From Anisakis pegreffii (Eukaryota; Nematoda; Chromadorea; Rhabditida; Anisakidae), in assembly GCA_035041965.1 (NCBI GenBank), contig JAPYMA010000341.1, forward strand, positions 1 to 64,000: a stretch of 64,000 nt of DNA, read 5' to 3'. The stretch's first letter is position 1; each line of letters begins with the position of its first letter. The notes under the pieces are model-generated. The model was not told where the DNA came from and did not search any database. It saw only the letters and a list, made by a program, of their open reading frames with translations. A program made the translations under genes and the position numbers. Shown in pieces: positions 52,265-64,000 of this stretch.

Positions 52265-55200
52265 CTAAACGACTGCCTTCGTGACACGTCTACCCCCTCG
52301 ACTCGTAGGTCCAGGTGGTTTTGCGAAGCCTTTATCGCGGACTTGTGACGGTGGATGGACATGATCCAGTAATACGTCGTACGATAACACTTCTCTACTA
52401 TCAATCTCCACCTGAATAACACCAAATTCAATGATCAATATAACTGCTTTCATCAGCTGACGAATTGTGAACGAAGAATAACAGTGAATTTAAAACAAAC
52501 CTTTCTATCGGGCCGTAGTTTACAGTTCTGAAGAACGGTTTGTAAGAATGGTTGTTTACAACTTGAATACAGCATTCGTTCTTTGATGGTAGATCCGGAT
52601 GAAGGCATCGAATAGAAAAATACTTAAACTTTCATAATTATGTATGCAAATTTGCAGTATAAATAAAAATGCTTTCAGTTTATCGATCGTAAAATCATTA
52701 TTAAAATGCACTACCTGTCTTTCAGTTGAATTTAGCACATAAATAAATCCAACAGAAACTGAATTGAAATGGATGAGAATATTGAGCAATTGAAGTGAAT
52801 GGAATGAATGTCTCTATGAAATAACAAACGTACTTATCGAATCATAGTGCTGATTGTTATGGTCATGTGAAAAACGATAGAAGCTATATCGTGGCTTATC
52901 GCGTGGAATTGCCTGCAATATAAAATTCATAAACTTTTCATTTATCGCTGGAAATATCCAACGCGAGAAAATTTCCACTGACGAGCATTTCAATTCATAG
53001 TAATTACATGATCATTTGAGTCAATAAAAACTAGATTCAGACAATGCTTCATTCGGAATTATTTCTGAAATCAGAATGCACAAAAACGAACAGCTGTTAA
53101 TTGATCAGCGGTAAGATGTCGCTTGCTATCCTCAAGTTTAATCGCTTCATTCAGAGTATCAACTGATAACTGTACGAATTGCACCTCTCCAGCGACTAGT
53201 TTACGTAATTCTTCTTCGGCATTCTGATCGACCGGGAACAATACTCCTTGAACGTAAATTTATTACACATAAATGATAAGAGTATCTGAAGTGATTGAAT
53301 CGAATCGAAACCTTTCAGGGTGTTTGCAGCGATCAACGGAGGCAGATTCATTTTTTGAGTCCGGAGTGCGTTATCCAATTCCTTCTCTACTTCGGACATC
53401 GGCCCCGGATCTTCTTTAGAGCGTAACCAATTTTCGAAGGATTCAAGAGTCATCTCATTCTTCTTCGTAACGTGATATTCATACCTTAAAATTAATTTTT
53501 TTCATTACATTATCTTTGTTATACTTTTGTAAACCATCCCCCCATCAATGATTGCATTTAAAGGTCAGAAATGAACATTACTTAAAAACTGAAAGCTATA
53601 CAATTAACTTACGTGATGTAAGACTGTCCGAATTCAGCTTTGAAAGTGGCTCGTGTGGCCGCAACAAGCATTTTCTCGCGGACCGGGGCACGGTCATCTG
53701 CGAAACTGAAATAAGAATGAGACTTGAAGATTGACCAACAAAATTCTGACAGATATCGCAAAATTATTTCATTTACATATCAAACAAATGCATTTATTTC
53801 TTCATTACTCTTCTGTATCATCATTTCAAATGTCTTTTATCTGTGAACAAATCAACAATTCAGTGACCGCAGTCATAACTGACGTTCATTTGCTCTCGAT
53901 AGACAAACGTGAATAGCAATGATAACACAATCCTTATCATACCGCTACACTTCATTCCATATCAAGTTGCAGTTCCGTAATAAGCCTATCACACAAAACT
54001 GTATCATGCAGGAAATGAATAACAGCTGCGTGCCTAATTGTTCACTGGTAGGTTCGAATAGCCCTTCGACACTTTGCTCTGTCACATCTTATCTTTTACC
54101 AACGTAAACTGTATCCACTAGTGACAACTAATATGACTAATCATTTCATAAATCATACATCAACCGCTATAATACGATTGTTCAACACTTTCGAGATTTC
54201 CACCAAAATTTGCACAATCTTACACAATATTATTTTGGAAGTGAATGAAAACTGGCATGATCAAACGACAATGCTTGAATGGTACAAATACAATAGAATA
54301 TAACAAATTTGGTATTGTTCGTTAAGAAATGATACTCGCAAATTGTATGATACTTATTGCTCGAATGAAATCTGTTGAATTATGAAAGACGCATTCTTTG
54401 CTATTGTTATAAACTCTTAATAGTGATTCTCTTTGCAGGATAATATGTTTTATAACAGGATAAAAACGATAATACTCTTCGAATAATTGCTGAATTTTTG
54501 GATTGAACTTATGCAAAAACAAATCATCTAGTCCATGCTGAACAGTTCAACTGATTTTTTTCAATTATAAAATGAACACTTTTACCAATCAATAAACATC
54601 AGAAAAATTGTTAATGATTTGATAACGAAGACAATTCAGCAATTAATAATAAGCAAAATAAAATCTCAATGAGGTGAACAAACCTAATAAGGACCCAGTT
54701 TGAGGGTTTGTCGAGTCTGAAGAGGATGAAACAAGGCTCGAATGAATCCACACAATCCGGCAGATTCTTCCGCCAATCCTTCTTCCAATCCGAACTACCT
54801 TTATCCTCATAATTCACACATAACTGCTCTGAAATATACGCTAGCCATTGTCACTTCATTTACTGCTCGCACAAACAAAGAACCTTTACACGAAATAATA
54901 TACAGCGCATTATAATAATTTGTAAGAATAATAATAACAATCAATGATAATGTGCAACGAGTAAACAATATCTCTTTGAATATACACACAAAGATGTAAC
55001 AGAGAAGAGTGCTGCTCTGCTATTACATTACATCAATACATCCAACAATTACTACACCCTTCCTTGGCCCTTCATTTGTACCATAATTGATAACTTAACC
55101 AATTTTCGACTAATTTCATTCTTTACACACACACACACAAAAAAAAATTCTCCCTCAATAACTTACCATCTTTAACGACGATTTTGGCTAGTCGAACCTT

Positions 55201-55491
55201 TCCCAGTTTGCATTGATTGAAAAATTTCAGCAGATTTGCATCAGCTGAAAAACAAAACCTTAGAACTGAACGTGAGATTCAATACGGTAAAATCATAAGA
55301 TATGAGATATGCTAACAAATTTCCCTAATCAAAATTACAAAACAAAAATAATTCTTTATCGTTTGATTAAAGAATCAAAAAAAATCCATTGATACGAAGT
55401 GAAACTCGTCAATTACATTTAGTTTGTGAAAAATTGCGCTGAATAGATGGATACACCTACCTCGGATGCCGCTTTGACACGCCATCGTCAT
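52265..55491 (-). CDS. twf: Twinfilin (two ADF-H domains), 9 exons, 340 aa
   Basis: Actin-monomer-binding and barbed-end regulator that also binds capping protein. Exons (5' to 3'): 55491-55461, 55244-55167, 54828-54684, 53705-53613, 53484-53312, 53246-53092, 52912-52834, 52622-52501, 52411-52265; phases close (1023 nt). First ADF-H: ANLLKFFNQCKLGKVRLAKI, DSFEPCFILFRLD, then APVREKMLVAATRATFKAEF, aligning with VRQKMLYAATRATLKKEF of other twinfilins. Second ADF-H: QFVQLSVDTLNEAI, AIPRDKPRYSFYRFSHDHNN, then STIKERMLYSSCK. The C-terminal tail HPPSQVRDKGFAKPPGPTSR matches the conserved basic capping-protein-binding tail (FAKPKGP). Length close to human TWF1 (350). Two in-frame ATGs (55491 and 55485); ATGGCG at 55485 may be the true start. 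Confidence 0.96.
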
Positions 55492-56178
55492 ATGAACCTG
55501 AGCAGTTGGCTGGCCTTCGACAGATCGCACGAACGAACACCACCGATGGAACGGATGGATGGATGACGGTTGGATCGAGGCGGTGAACCGAAATCGGTTG
55601 CGCACAACAACACCACAATGTGCTGATCAAATAATCACGCTCGTCTGCTTCTCATCCCCTCGCCCATTCTATTACACTCTCTCAGTGTTCATTCACATTC
55701 TGCCTACTACACTCAAATAGCGTAGCTGACGTATATGAAACTAATGCGATGTCTATAGAACGGACTGATTGACTGGCTGGCTGCCTCATTGACACAAAAG
55801 TAGATACGGGAGCATAAATAATAACAGCTTTGGGATGTCGTCCTCGTCGTCGTCGTCGTCTGTTCGTTGACATACATGAGCAATCGCACTGCAACAATAA
55901 TGTGAATGCAAAATACCGTCTACGAATCAGTATCGCATATCAGTTGGTATTCACAGAGCCCAGTAGATAATCAGAAAAGATATGACCTTCCAATCTAGTG
56001 CTAAGTTTATGAATAAATTTATGCAAAACAATGTGCATTCAAGATGAATTTTTCATTCTCCAATAAAATGTTAAAAATGAACAGCCATCCAATGAGACGT
56101 TCCATGGGAGATATTTCATTTGCATTCGTATAGAAGTTTTGCGAGGTTCGGTTGGAGTTTTCGGTGAGAGATTGACAA
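55492..56178. other. Divergent intergenic region, twinfilin / unknown gene
   Basis: 687 bp between two divergently transcribed genes, so it should hold both promoters. Contains a (CGT/ACG)n-type run near 55841-55860 and simple repeats; no further gene seen. Confidence 0.5.
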
Positions 56179-58766
56179 ATGCCATCCAAGGTACGTTTCG
56201 AATGCTTTTCGGGACATACATTTTCATAGTTATGTTAAGGGCATCTCTTTCAATACTTTCTTTATGAAAATGTTATTGATAATTTAGTATTCGTTTAATA
56301 AATTATTCATATTGAACAGAAGAAACACGCAAAACGTTCAAGAAGTAAGAGTAAGAATCCACATTCGAAAAGACGAAAAGGAAGAAAATCGAAGCATTGT
56401 GCGAAAAAACGCAGTGCTGCATTATGTGGATGTTCTAAAGTACCAAAGAGCACATCACGTCACTATAAACATCGTTCGAAAACATCGAAGAAGAAATGTT
56501 AGCATAGGGATTTTTTATAAGAGGCTCGCGATAATCACCAATATTTGTGATTTAATTGACTCAATTTATTGCAAATATTTCAAATTTCTCAGAAATGCAA
56601 TGATGACTACCCAATATAGTGAATGTTCAAAAAGACATCCTCCAAATATTAATTGATCTGCGGAATGTGAGCAATTAACCAATGACTGATTGAATGCACA
56701 TACCTCAATAATATTTCATTCATTGAAAACGCACTTCTCACTTGATTCCCTGTTTGAACGTCTAATTGAACATTCCATCAAACAATCTAAATCTTAGTAA
56801 GACTAAGAGTAACTATTACCAATTAGGGCATTGTTGTTTTGAAGCGAGGAGACGAAAACCTCAAATCAGTACCTCAACTCGAGTTCAGTCTCAAACTCTC
56901 GATCAGCCTCAATCCTCCCCACAACAATCCAGTCAATCACCGTCTACATTAACATCACCGTCGTCAGCTCAACAACAACAGCAAACCAGATCAGATTCCG
57001 GTATTATTTAAAGAAATAACAATAAATTGATGATGTTCAGGATCAAATAAATGAAGTAATTCATATAAGATGGTATCACATCGAACCCAATATCAAAAAC
57101 GAACAAGCACCACTGTGTAAACATTCATCTTATAATAGTGCAACGAGCGATTTCACTGTACCTGTTGATAAATATGCCCACCATTAGATGGTTCCATTCA
57201 ACTTTTGGATGATTTTCACGCACACGACTGTGAAATGAACAGAAATATTATAGCATTCAGCCTTATTTGGAATGCTTTATCAGTCACCGATTTCAGTAAC
57301 ATCTACAGTTTGTAAGACGACATCTTCTAAACCTTCAGTATCTTCATCAACACAAACTTCTAACAATACCAACACATCAACTCCTCCAACTAAGGTTAAT
57401 CGATTGAAATCAATTCTTCTATTGATAATCATTATAAGATGGCCCATATAGCATTTGATAATGTAATATTGAAGCCAAAAATCTCACTGACATCTATAAA
57501 GTCTCGTACAAATAATTGCTGTTAGTGTTGGATAATGTGAATTGAAGTTTTACCATATATTGCAAGAAATACATTTTATACGAACGTATATGAGGAGCAC
57601 ATTAAACGGTCAACTGAATTTTTTCGAATAATTGCTGGATTCAAATATGCTTTTGAATTGAGGATATGGAAGAGGTTGAAGTTATTGCTAGATTGAGGAT
57701 TGTCGGATTCGAATTAAGAATCGCTGGATTTAAATGTGCTTTTGAATTGAGGATATGGATGAGGTAGAAGTAGAGGCGGATGGTGCATTCGATTACCCAC
57801 GACAGTCGTTCGTTATCCGCAAATACTGCAGTGGTGGACGAACGATTCGATACTTCGATCACCAAATGTCACATCCAATCAACGATAGACCACTCACATT
57901 CTTTCCACCAACCATCAAGTAACGCATTTCAAATAATTTCCATCAAATGAATATCAACCACTTTTTGGTAATGACGGTAAGTTATCAAAAATATTTCATT
58001 AAATATTCCAGTTTAGGGAGCAAACATTCTTGCAAGGGAATTTTACTTTACTGAGTGCGAAAACCTTTAACATCGGTTCGTGCGACTTTGTGCAAGCTTT
58101 CATGCCTACGAATTCCATCCCATCTATAGTTTGTAAGTTACTATCTATTCCTACGATTGTTTCAGAAAGTTTTTGACATATCAGAAGCGATTGAAAGCTG
58201 TTCCATTGAAGAAACAAGATGAAGGGGTGAGAAAGCTATCCAAGCATTGTTATTCGTTTATTCATGAATATTTGTTTGCATTTAAATTGGAATATACAGT
58301 TGGAGAGAAGCGCATTTCAGAAAATGGGGTATACTGATGCTATAATTTACAATAAGGATGACAAAACGATCACAACGAATATGCAAGACTTGAAAAATAG
58401 TCTAATGGCGTCGAAATCTTTTATACAACAACTAAAAGTTTGTTTTGTTCTCATGAATGTTCACATTTCATTAACATATATTAAAAAGGAGCGACTGAAT
58501 CAGAGAAACGAAGTCTGAAAATGAAATCATTCTTGAAGAAACATTTTGAGGGAATAAATTCACTGCATGGAGCGAAGTTGCAAAATTAAGGAAACCGATT
58601 GAAGCACATCTGACCATGATCAAAATGTTCGATAAAGATTAAGATTGTCATTTAAGGGGAGAGTCGATAAAATCACTCCAGAAATACGGCAATGTGCTGC
58701 AGATATGGATTCAGGCATCAATCAAATGACACAATTATTCTCGAGGATCAATACGGCCAAACAGTG
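56179..58766 (+). CDS. Unrecognised protein: basic N-terminus, Ser/Thr/Gln-rich linker, conserved-looking C-terminal part
   Basis: I recognise no family. Tentative exons: 56179-56190 (12 nt, MPSK), 56320-56497, 56845-57000, 57297-57394, 57776-57918, 58017-58128, 58170-58226, 58321-58437, then one or two 3' exons. Phases fit through 58437 (291 codons). Exon 2 is extremely Lys/Arg/Ser/His-rich (KKHAKRSRSKSKNPHSKRRK, later CAKKRSAALCGCSK). Exons 3-4 are Ser/Thr/Gln/Pro-rich with a QQQQQ run and STQTSNNTNTSTPPTK. Exons 5-8 have ordinary composition (RQSFVIRKYCSGGRTIRYFD; PLTFFPPTIKEQTFLQGNFT; YTDAIIYNKDDKTITTNMQD). The 3' end is unresolved: stops at 58589, 58642 or 58766 are possible, the last via a helical exon from about 58661 (ITPEIRQCAADMDSGINQMT). 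The exon 6/7 junction is ambiguous. The basic, SR-like head suggests nucleic-acid binding or a nuclear role, by composition only. Confidence 0.55.
57632..57770. repeat. Two-copy ~90-bp direct repeat within intron 4 of the unknown gene
   Basis: 'tgcttttgaattgaggatat' occurs at about 57648 and 57738, each with matching flanks ('gctggattcaaatatg' / 'gctggatttaaatgtg'). The second copy abuts the proposed acceptor of exon 5. Confidence 0.7.
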
Positions 58767-60696
58767 AAAAGAAATGAATGCAAGTGAATCGTCAAAAAGC
58801 ACTATCGTTCAAAGCTAACAATAATCATAACATTAATATTAATTATGCTTCATTTTCATACTTATAATGTTTGTTATATTGCTGCAAATCAATTGAAGTA
58901 ATTTCAATGAATTTATTCAAACGAAACAAGAATCACAATTACACAACACAAACAATGCAAATTTTGCTCGTAAAATCAAACCGATAATGATCAAAATTGT
59001 ACAAAAACGAGCTGATAACAATGGATATTATTTCATTGATCGTCAGTGATGATCTCAGCTTACAATCAGGTAAATTGACGAATCAGTCACAAATGCCCTC
59101 GCGTCTAGTAACATCAGCTGATTTGGCAGAGGTGTTTAACGATTCATCCAGCATGAAAAATCATCAATTTGAGTGATGATACAGTTGCCAGCAACATCCA
59201 CAAATTAATCACCAAAAGATCCAACATCGATCGCCAACCCAATTAAATTAATCCGTTGAATTCAGAACGTGCGCGAAATATCATTACAGAATTCACAACT
59301 AAATCACACTTAATGACACAATTCAATTGCCAAACGATATCTGTGTTCATTTGCGTGTATACATTAATGCACCGATTCGGATTACTCAGAATATAACCCA
59401 ACGTTATAAAAAGGAATAAATGACGTTTTGAAATGAACGATCGTAACTTATCAATAAATGTACAACACAAACAAAACGGACGTGCGGTGGACGATAAACC
59501 CGCTTAATTAAAGCAATAATTGCGATCAAATGAGTTCACTTATGTTAGATGCGTATTAGGTATAACTTTGTTGGAAAACAAAGAAATTGTTCAAGCTTTT
59601 TACGGTGAAGCAAACTGCGTACTTCACTCTCACCTTAAACAATCGAGAAATCGAATTTTTTTGTCGGAAAACACAAAATAAGAAACAATATTTCGGCGTT
59701 AAATTTAAAACAAAACAGAACATATGGTGACAAGATGATGCAACAATGTTCGAAGTGAATAAAATAGAATTCAAAAGAGACACGAATAAAGATTCGAGAA
59801 AATACAATCGAATGATCGGTTAAATCAACCAGACAGTAACCACTTAAACACAACGTCAAATCAAGTGAATATGAATCGAGTGCTTGAATGAAATGAGGAA
59901 TACGATCGTTCGAAATAAACAGGTATTGCAAAATTCTAAGCATATCCATATCATTAGAAGAGGCATACAACGAGAAGGTGCATTCAACTCGAAACAACAT
60001 TACAAATCATTCACAAACGATGAATGGACAACAATAAATTAACGAGAATGAACGCACCATGCACCCATATCTCATATTGCGAACAAACAAAAATCGTATC
60101 ATATCGTCGATCAATCAATCCATATTACAATATACTTGGACCAAAATTGCTGGAATTCAAAACATGACAACTATCCAAAATAACGTCTGACTGAAGCATT
60201 CCGAATGAACAAGTATTGTTTTGGAATTTAATACGAATTACGATAACAGAACAACATCGCATATTGCTAAGTTCAACAAATTACATTACTCAGAATTAAA
60301 TTAACAATATAATGAACCGAAGGACACATTAACAACGAATGAAATATTTAAAAATATATTCGAAATTATTGACTAGAGAAAATCAGAACGTACTCTTCTA
60401 CAAACCACCATCATCAGAAAGATTAACGTTCAGCCGGTTACGCATCAAACACTGTCATTAAAAAATAGCAATGATTCACAAGAGTTTTTCACCTACATTC
60501 GAGAATAAATCTTACAGGCAGCGGCGTACGCCAAACACATACCATATTATTTTGCCGTCCCCTATTCGAAATGAAAAAATTCTACGAATCGCAAAGTTGA
60601 TTTCAATTGATGACGATAAAATAAAACACTGATCGGTGTATAATCTTTTTATCGATCTTCATTCACTTAATAATCTTTTTATCGATCTTCATTCAC
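58767..60696. other. Convergent intergenic region, unknown gene / gex-3
   Basis: Lies between the 3' ends of two converging genes, so mostly 3' UTR and spacer. The 121-codon minus frame at 59635-60000 is hydrophobic and AT-driven, without family motifs. A ~30-bp direct duplication sits at the right end (60640-60699). Confidence 0.5.
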
Positions 60697-60699
60697 TTA
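60640..60699. repeat. ~30-bp direct duplication overlapping the gex-3 stop codon
   Basis: 'taatctttttatcgatcttc' plus 'attcactta' occurs twice in immediate succession; the right copy supplies the gex-3 TAA (minus strand, 60697-60699). Confidence 0.85.
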
Positions 60700-63600
60700 T
60701 TTTGCCACTTCCATTCTATAGCAATATTGATAAGAAGCACGTATGAGATTGTATGGGAAACACGACTCGAGCAGATTGTATGTCAAGTACGGACTTCGTT
60801 TCACCAACTGCAAATGCATTTTCTCACAAAACTATTCACCAACAAAAAAAAAACAAACTATAATTATTATCAGAAACCATCGCAAACGATAGCTGAGATT
60901 AAAAATAAGATAATATGCAAAAATGAGTGAACGAATAAAAGCGAACCTCTTCAAGAAGTATATAAACAGATTGTCTACTTTTAAACATTTCGAAATCATT
61001 GCCATCATCCGAAAGCCTCAACAGACCACTCGATGCCAACTTCATGAAAAAATTAACATATTAAAGCAAACCCACCATATGAATTCACCAAGCTTTCACA
61101 ATGCTTAAAACATAGCAAAATTTTTCAAAAAATTTAATCGGCTCAAAAAACTTCTTCAAAATTCAGACTCGGTTTAATAATTGAGGTAATTGATACAATC
61201 GGAACAAACAAATGAAGCGAAACACGAAAAGATGTCAAGCAATTACCGCAAGAAATTCTTTCATTCTCAACACAATATCGCCTCGTCCATGCAAACAAAA
61301 CAATGCATTTGCAAGAGTTACAACTGCTAACGGTATGCACTGTGAGTTATTCGGTGATGCTAAAATTTATGCGATACATTTATAATATATTAACCAAATG
61401 AATTTCTTCAACGAATCACTGCTCCATTCCTTCCTCCTTTACAATGCACTAACTGAATCGAATATCCTTTTCAATAAATTCTTTCTAACTACCAGTTCAT
61501 ATGAATTTCGATCAGGTGCTCTTGAATTCAAAGTAACCTTAAATAAAAACAAACCATGAATGGACGCTTTAAAAGTGTTTGAAGGTGAGAGCGTTAATCT
61601 GGGAAGCGATAACGCAATGAACACGAACAAAAGACAACTCGTCGTGTACTGCTCTTCAGGCGATTGCGTTTGTTGAGTCTGTGCACGAATCGCATTCATT
61701 AAGGCCACATCCACTTCAACACTCATACCTACCGCTGTACACATCTCCGATATTACCTTAAAATACTCCTGCCCACTTCACTTGCATTCTCAAATGAAAC
61801 ACATTCCATAAGCTCCTCTGTCAAATTATTACCGAATCATAAGATAATGAAAGATTTTGAAATGTTACTCATCGGAAGAATAACACACCAATCGGTTATG
61901 GTCAGATGAACTTTCGTGAAGGTTGTGTACAGTCGAGAGCAGGAACGGAAGACGTTCCTCCAGAACATCGTGCAGTGCTTGATGCAGCAGCTGTCTAAAC
62001 GAAAGAATCTCGCCTATGATGATCACTCGTTGCAATACCGATTCCATTGGACCACTTGATGCCATCTGAATCAATTAATTCACTGCGAATAAAAAGAATA
62101 CAAAACGCAAACAACGCTTCTTCGTTCGATCACTACTCTCAATGAAAATCATCAATAAAAACAAACTGAAATTTAACTAACCTGTGCTTTCTTATCTCGA
62201 TTATCACCACTAAGTACGGTTAACAGTTCACGCATTTTGTCAGGTTTATCGAAATTACTTCGCGCGATTCGAAGCGTATCTCGATGCTCGTTAACGATTT
62301 TATTCAGCTCAGTTATTTGACACGCCACGTGCCATATTAAACGTTCACTCATAAACTTCACGCCATACGGTCCCAATAGCTGCGCTAATGCACGAAGTTC
62401 TACAAAAACAACAACATCAAAAAACAATTCATCATCTCTCGCAGTTCTTCACCATTCAACAAAATCTGTGCACAAACTCAAGCCAGACTGTCAAAAAACA
62501 ACCACATAATCTGCAAACCAACCGCGTGTATCCGTATACTCATCTGGATTAAAAGTTTGTGGATATTCCGGATTTGCTATTAGGGCGCTAAGATGTGGCG
62601 AAAACAGAATATGACCGGCGCTCATGCGTCGCAGCACAACTTCCAAATACCTTAAAAAGCGGGATGATTCACTCTGATTCGGAGAAATTTCCCCTGTATG
62701 GCTAAAAATATGCAGCAGATCTAGAAATGTAGTCAGAGAATTGAATCAACGCGATGAACAACAACAACTGTCCGATAATCGCACCCAAAATGACAAACCA
62801 TTTCGTATAAACCGAGGTAACTGTTTCGTTCGAATGACAGTCCAACGGTTGTGTTTGTTGCAGCAAAACGTTATTGAACAGACGTGTCACATCAATCGTC
62901 ACTAAAAAACGTTTCTCGATTGAAACGATAAACAAATAACGATTCAATTAAATCATCACATCAAGACTAATCCAACATTCTAACTGCTGAGTGACGATCA
63001 ATTCCTTTCCTCTGTTTTTCCCTTTGAAATTGAAAAAAATATTTCCTCTCAACATACCATCAGTGTCAATATTCTGGAGCACAGCCATGTGTGCGTAAAG
63101 CACCGAGAGCAGTTCAGACGGTCTTCTGGGGTTATCGCCCACCATAACCAGCGATTGTAAGGATGCTGTGAATTGATGCTCGAGTTGTTGTGATAAATAT
63201 TCACTTGGTGCAAATGTGTATTCGGCCACATGAATTTGTCTGCAATGCATTCTCTTCGAACACATTCAATGGTTTACATATCGCTCGAAAGAGATTATTA
63301 CTACAAACAAATATCTCCAAAAAGAATCAACTCAAACATCGAATTAATTAGTCAATCAGTATAAGTAAGTAGCGATCGCTCACTTGCACGATCCAATAGA
63401 AGAACACAATTCGAAGAGTGCAGTTTGTAATTTATCAGCTATGGTCAGCGTATCTCTACAGTTACGTATACTCTCTTCACCGGGCATTGCTGAGACACGT
63501 GTTGCACTACTTGAATTTGAACCTTTACCAGCTGTAAATAATAAAAATTATTGAAAAAGAATCCAATTCATAACTTAATTAATCCATTCACCATTCTCGT

Positions 63601-64000
63601 AAATCAAAAACTGATCTTACAAGAGAACAAAAAGAACAAATAAAAGGAGTGTACTTTTTGGTTTGATGTGTTCCTGAATAAGTTTCGCACAATGTGTTGG
63701 TGACAACTGATCGTGTAAATGCATTTCGTATTCACATAATCGTTCAACAACCACGGCCGTTTCTTTTGATATTTCATCGAGCACCATGTTGCATAGTGAG
63801 AGACTCTTGAAAGCAATTCATTTCATTCGTTTATTCATTTTGTTGCCAAGCAAAACGAACCTTTTCGTTGATGTGTGCCTTCTCTTCTGGACATAAATCG
63901 TGAAGAGCCGATGCGAAATGCGAACAAATATGAGCGAATGCTATTGAATAACGTGATTGAGACGGTAACTGAAGGCACTGTTGCAACTGAGTCTCCAACT
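60697..64000 (-). CDS. gex-3: GEX-3 / NCKAP1 (HEM family, WAVE regulatory complex subunit), C-terminal part
   Basis: Subunit of the WAVE complex that relays Rac signals to Arp2/3 actin nucleation at membranes. The 5' end lies beyond the right edge of the window. Exons seen (5' to 3'): >64000-63861, 63805-63655, 63531-63384, 63239-63058, 62901-62799, 62650-62523, 62399-62182, 62065-61889, 61756-61555, 61359-61247, 61039-60947, 60807-60697; phases close. Matches to NCKAP1 in order: [167 protein letters not shown]. About 555 residues are present, roughly half of an NCKAP1 protein (~1,120 aa). In the HEM family this region is helical without catalytic motifs. Confidence 0.96.

Noticed and set aside
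54030..54075. GGTTCGAATAG, a B-box-like motif
   Set aside because: No A box or cloverleaf pairing upstream; lies inside twinfilin intron 3.
59635..60000. 121-codon minus-strand hydrophobic frame
   Set aside because: Lies between convergent genes, composition typical of AT-rich spacer, no recognisable motif.

Overview
The window is nuclear DNA of a nematode. It is AT-rich, its genes are split by many short to medium introns, and it carries a cuticle collagen with an N-terminal membrane anchor and an RxKR-type cleavage site, a transthyretin-like (TTL) secreted protein, and worm-like versions of conserved animal genes. Introns of roughly 100-900 bp are longer than typical Caenorhabditis introns, which points to another nematode lineage. 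I cannot name the species from sequence alone.

Layout, left to right. drp-1 (mitochondrial/peroxisomal fission dynamin, +, 2903-8427). An SLMAP-like FHA, coiled-coil, tail-anchored protein (+, 11203-14888). A 9 kb gene-poor, repeat-bearing stretch. A Hairy/E(spl)-type bHLH-Orange repressor (+, 24029-27588) with a small inverted-repeat element in its last intron. A TTL gene with one in-frame TAG (+, 29554-31280). A SETD4-like SET-domain methyltransferase (-, 32142-34227). About 12.7 kb of repeats (34.2-46.9 kb): nested inverted-repeat elements, a tRNA-headed SINE-like unit, a large fold-back cluster and an A-rich tract. A cuticle collagen (-, 46927-49223). Twinfilin (-, 52265-55491). An unrecognised gene with a basic, then Ser/Thr/Gln-rich N-terminus (+, 56179 to about 58766). 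gex-3/NCKAP1 (-, 60697 to beyond the right edge).

Gene models were built by hand by joining exons whose translations match the protein families. For drp-1, SLMAP, the bHLH gene, setd4, the collagen, twinfilin and gex-3 every intron phase closes and the reading frame is continuous. Models for the 56-58.8 kb gene are tentative, especially its 3' end.

Functionally there is no operon-like pathway. Twinfilin and GEX-3 (a WAVE complex subunit) both control actin and lie 5 kb apart on the same strand. SLMAP-family proteins (STRIPAK) and DRP-1 both act at organelle membranes. The most general oddity is that roughly one third of the 3' splice sites I could fix by homology end in AAG rather than CAG/TAG.
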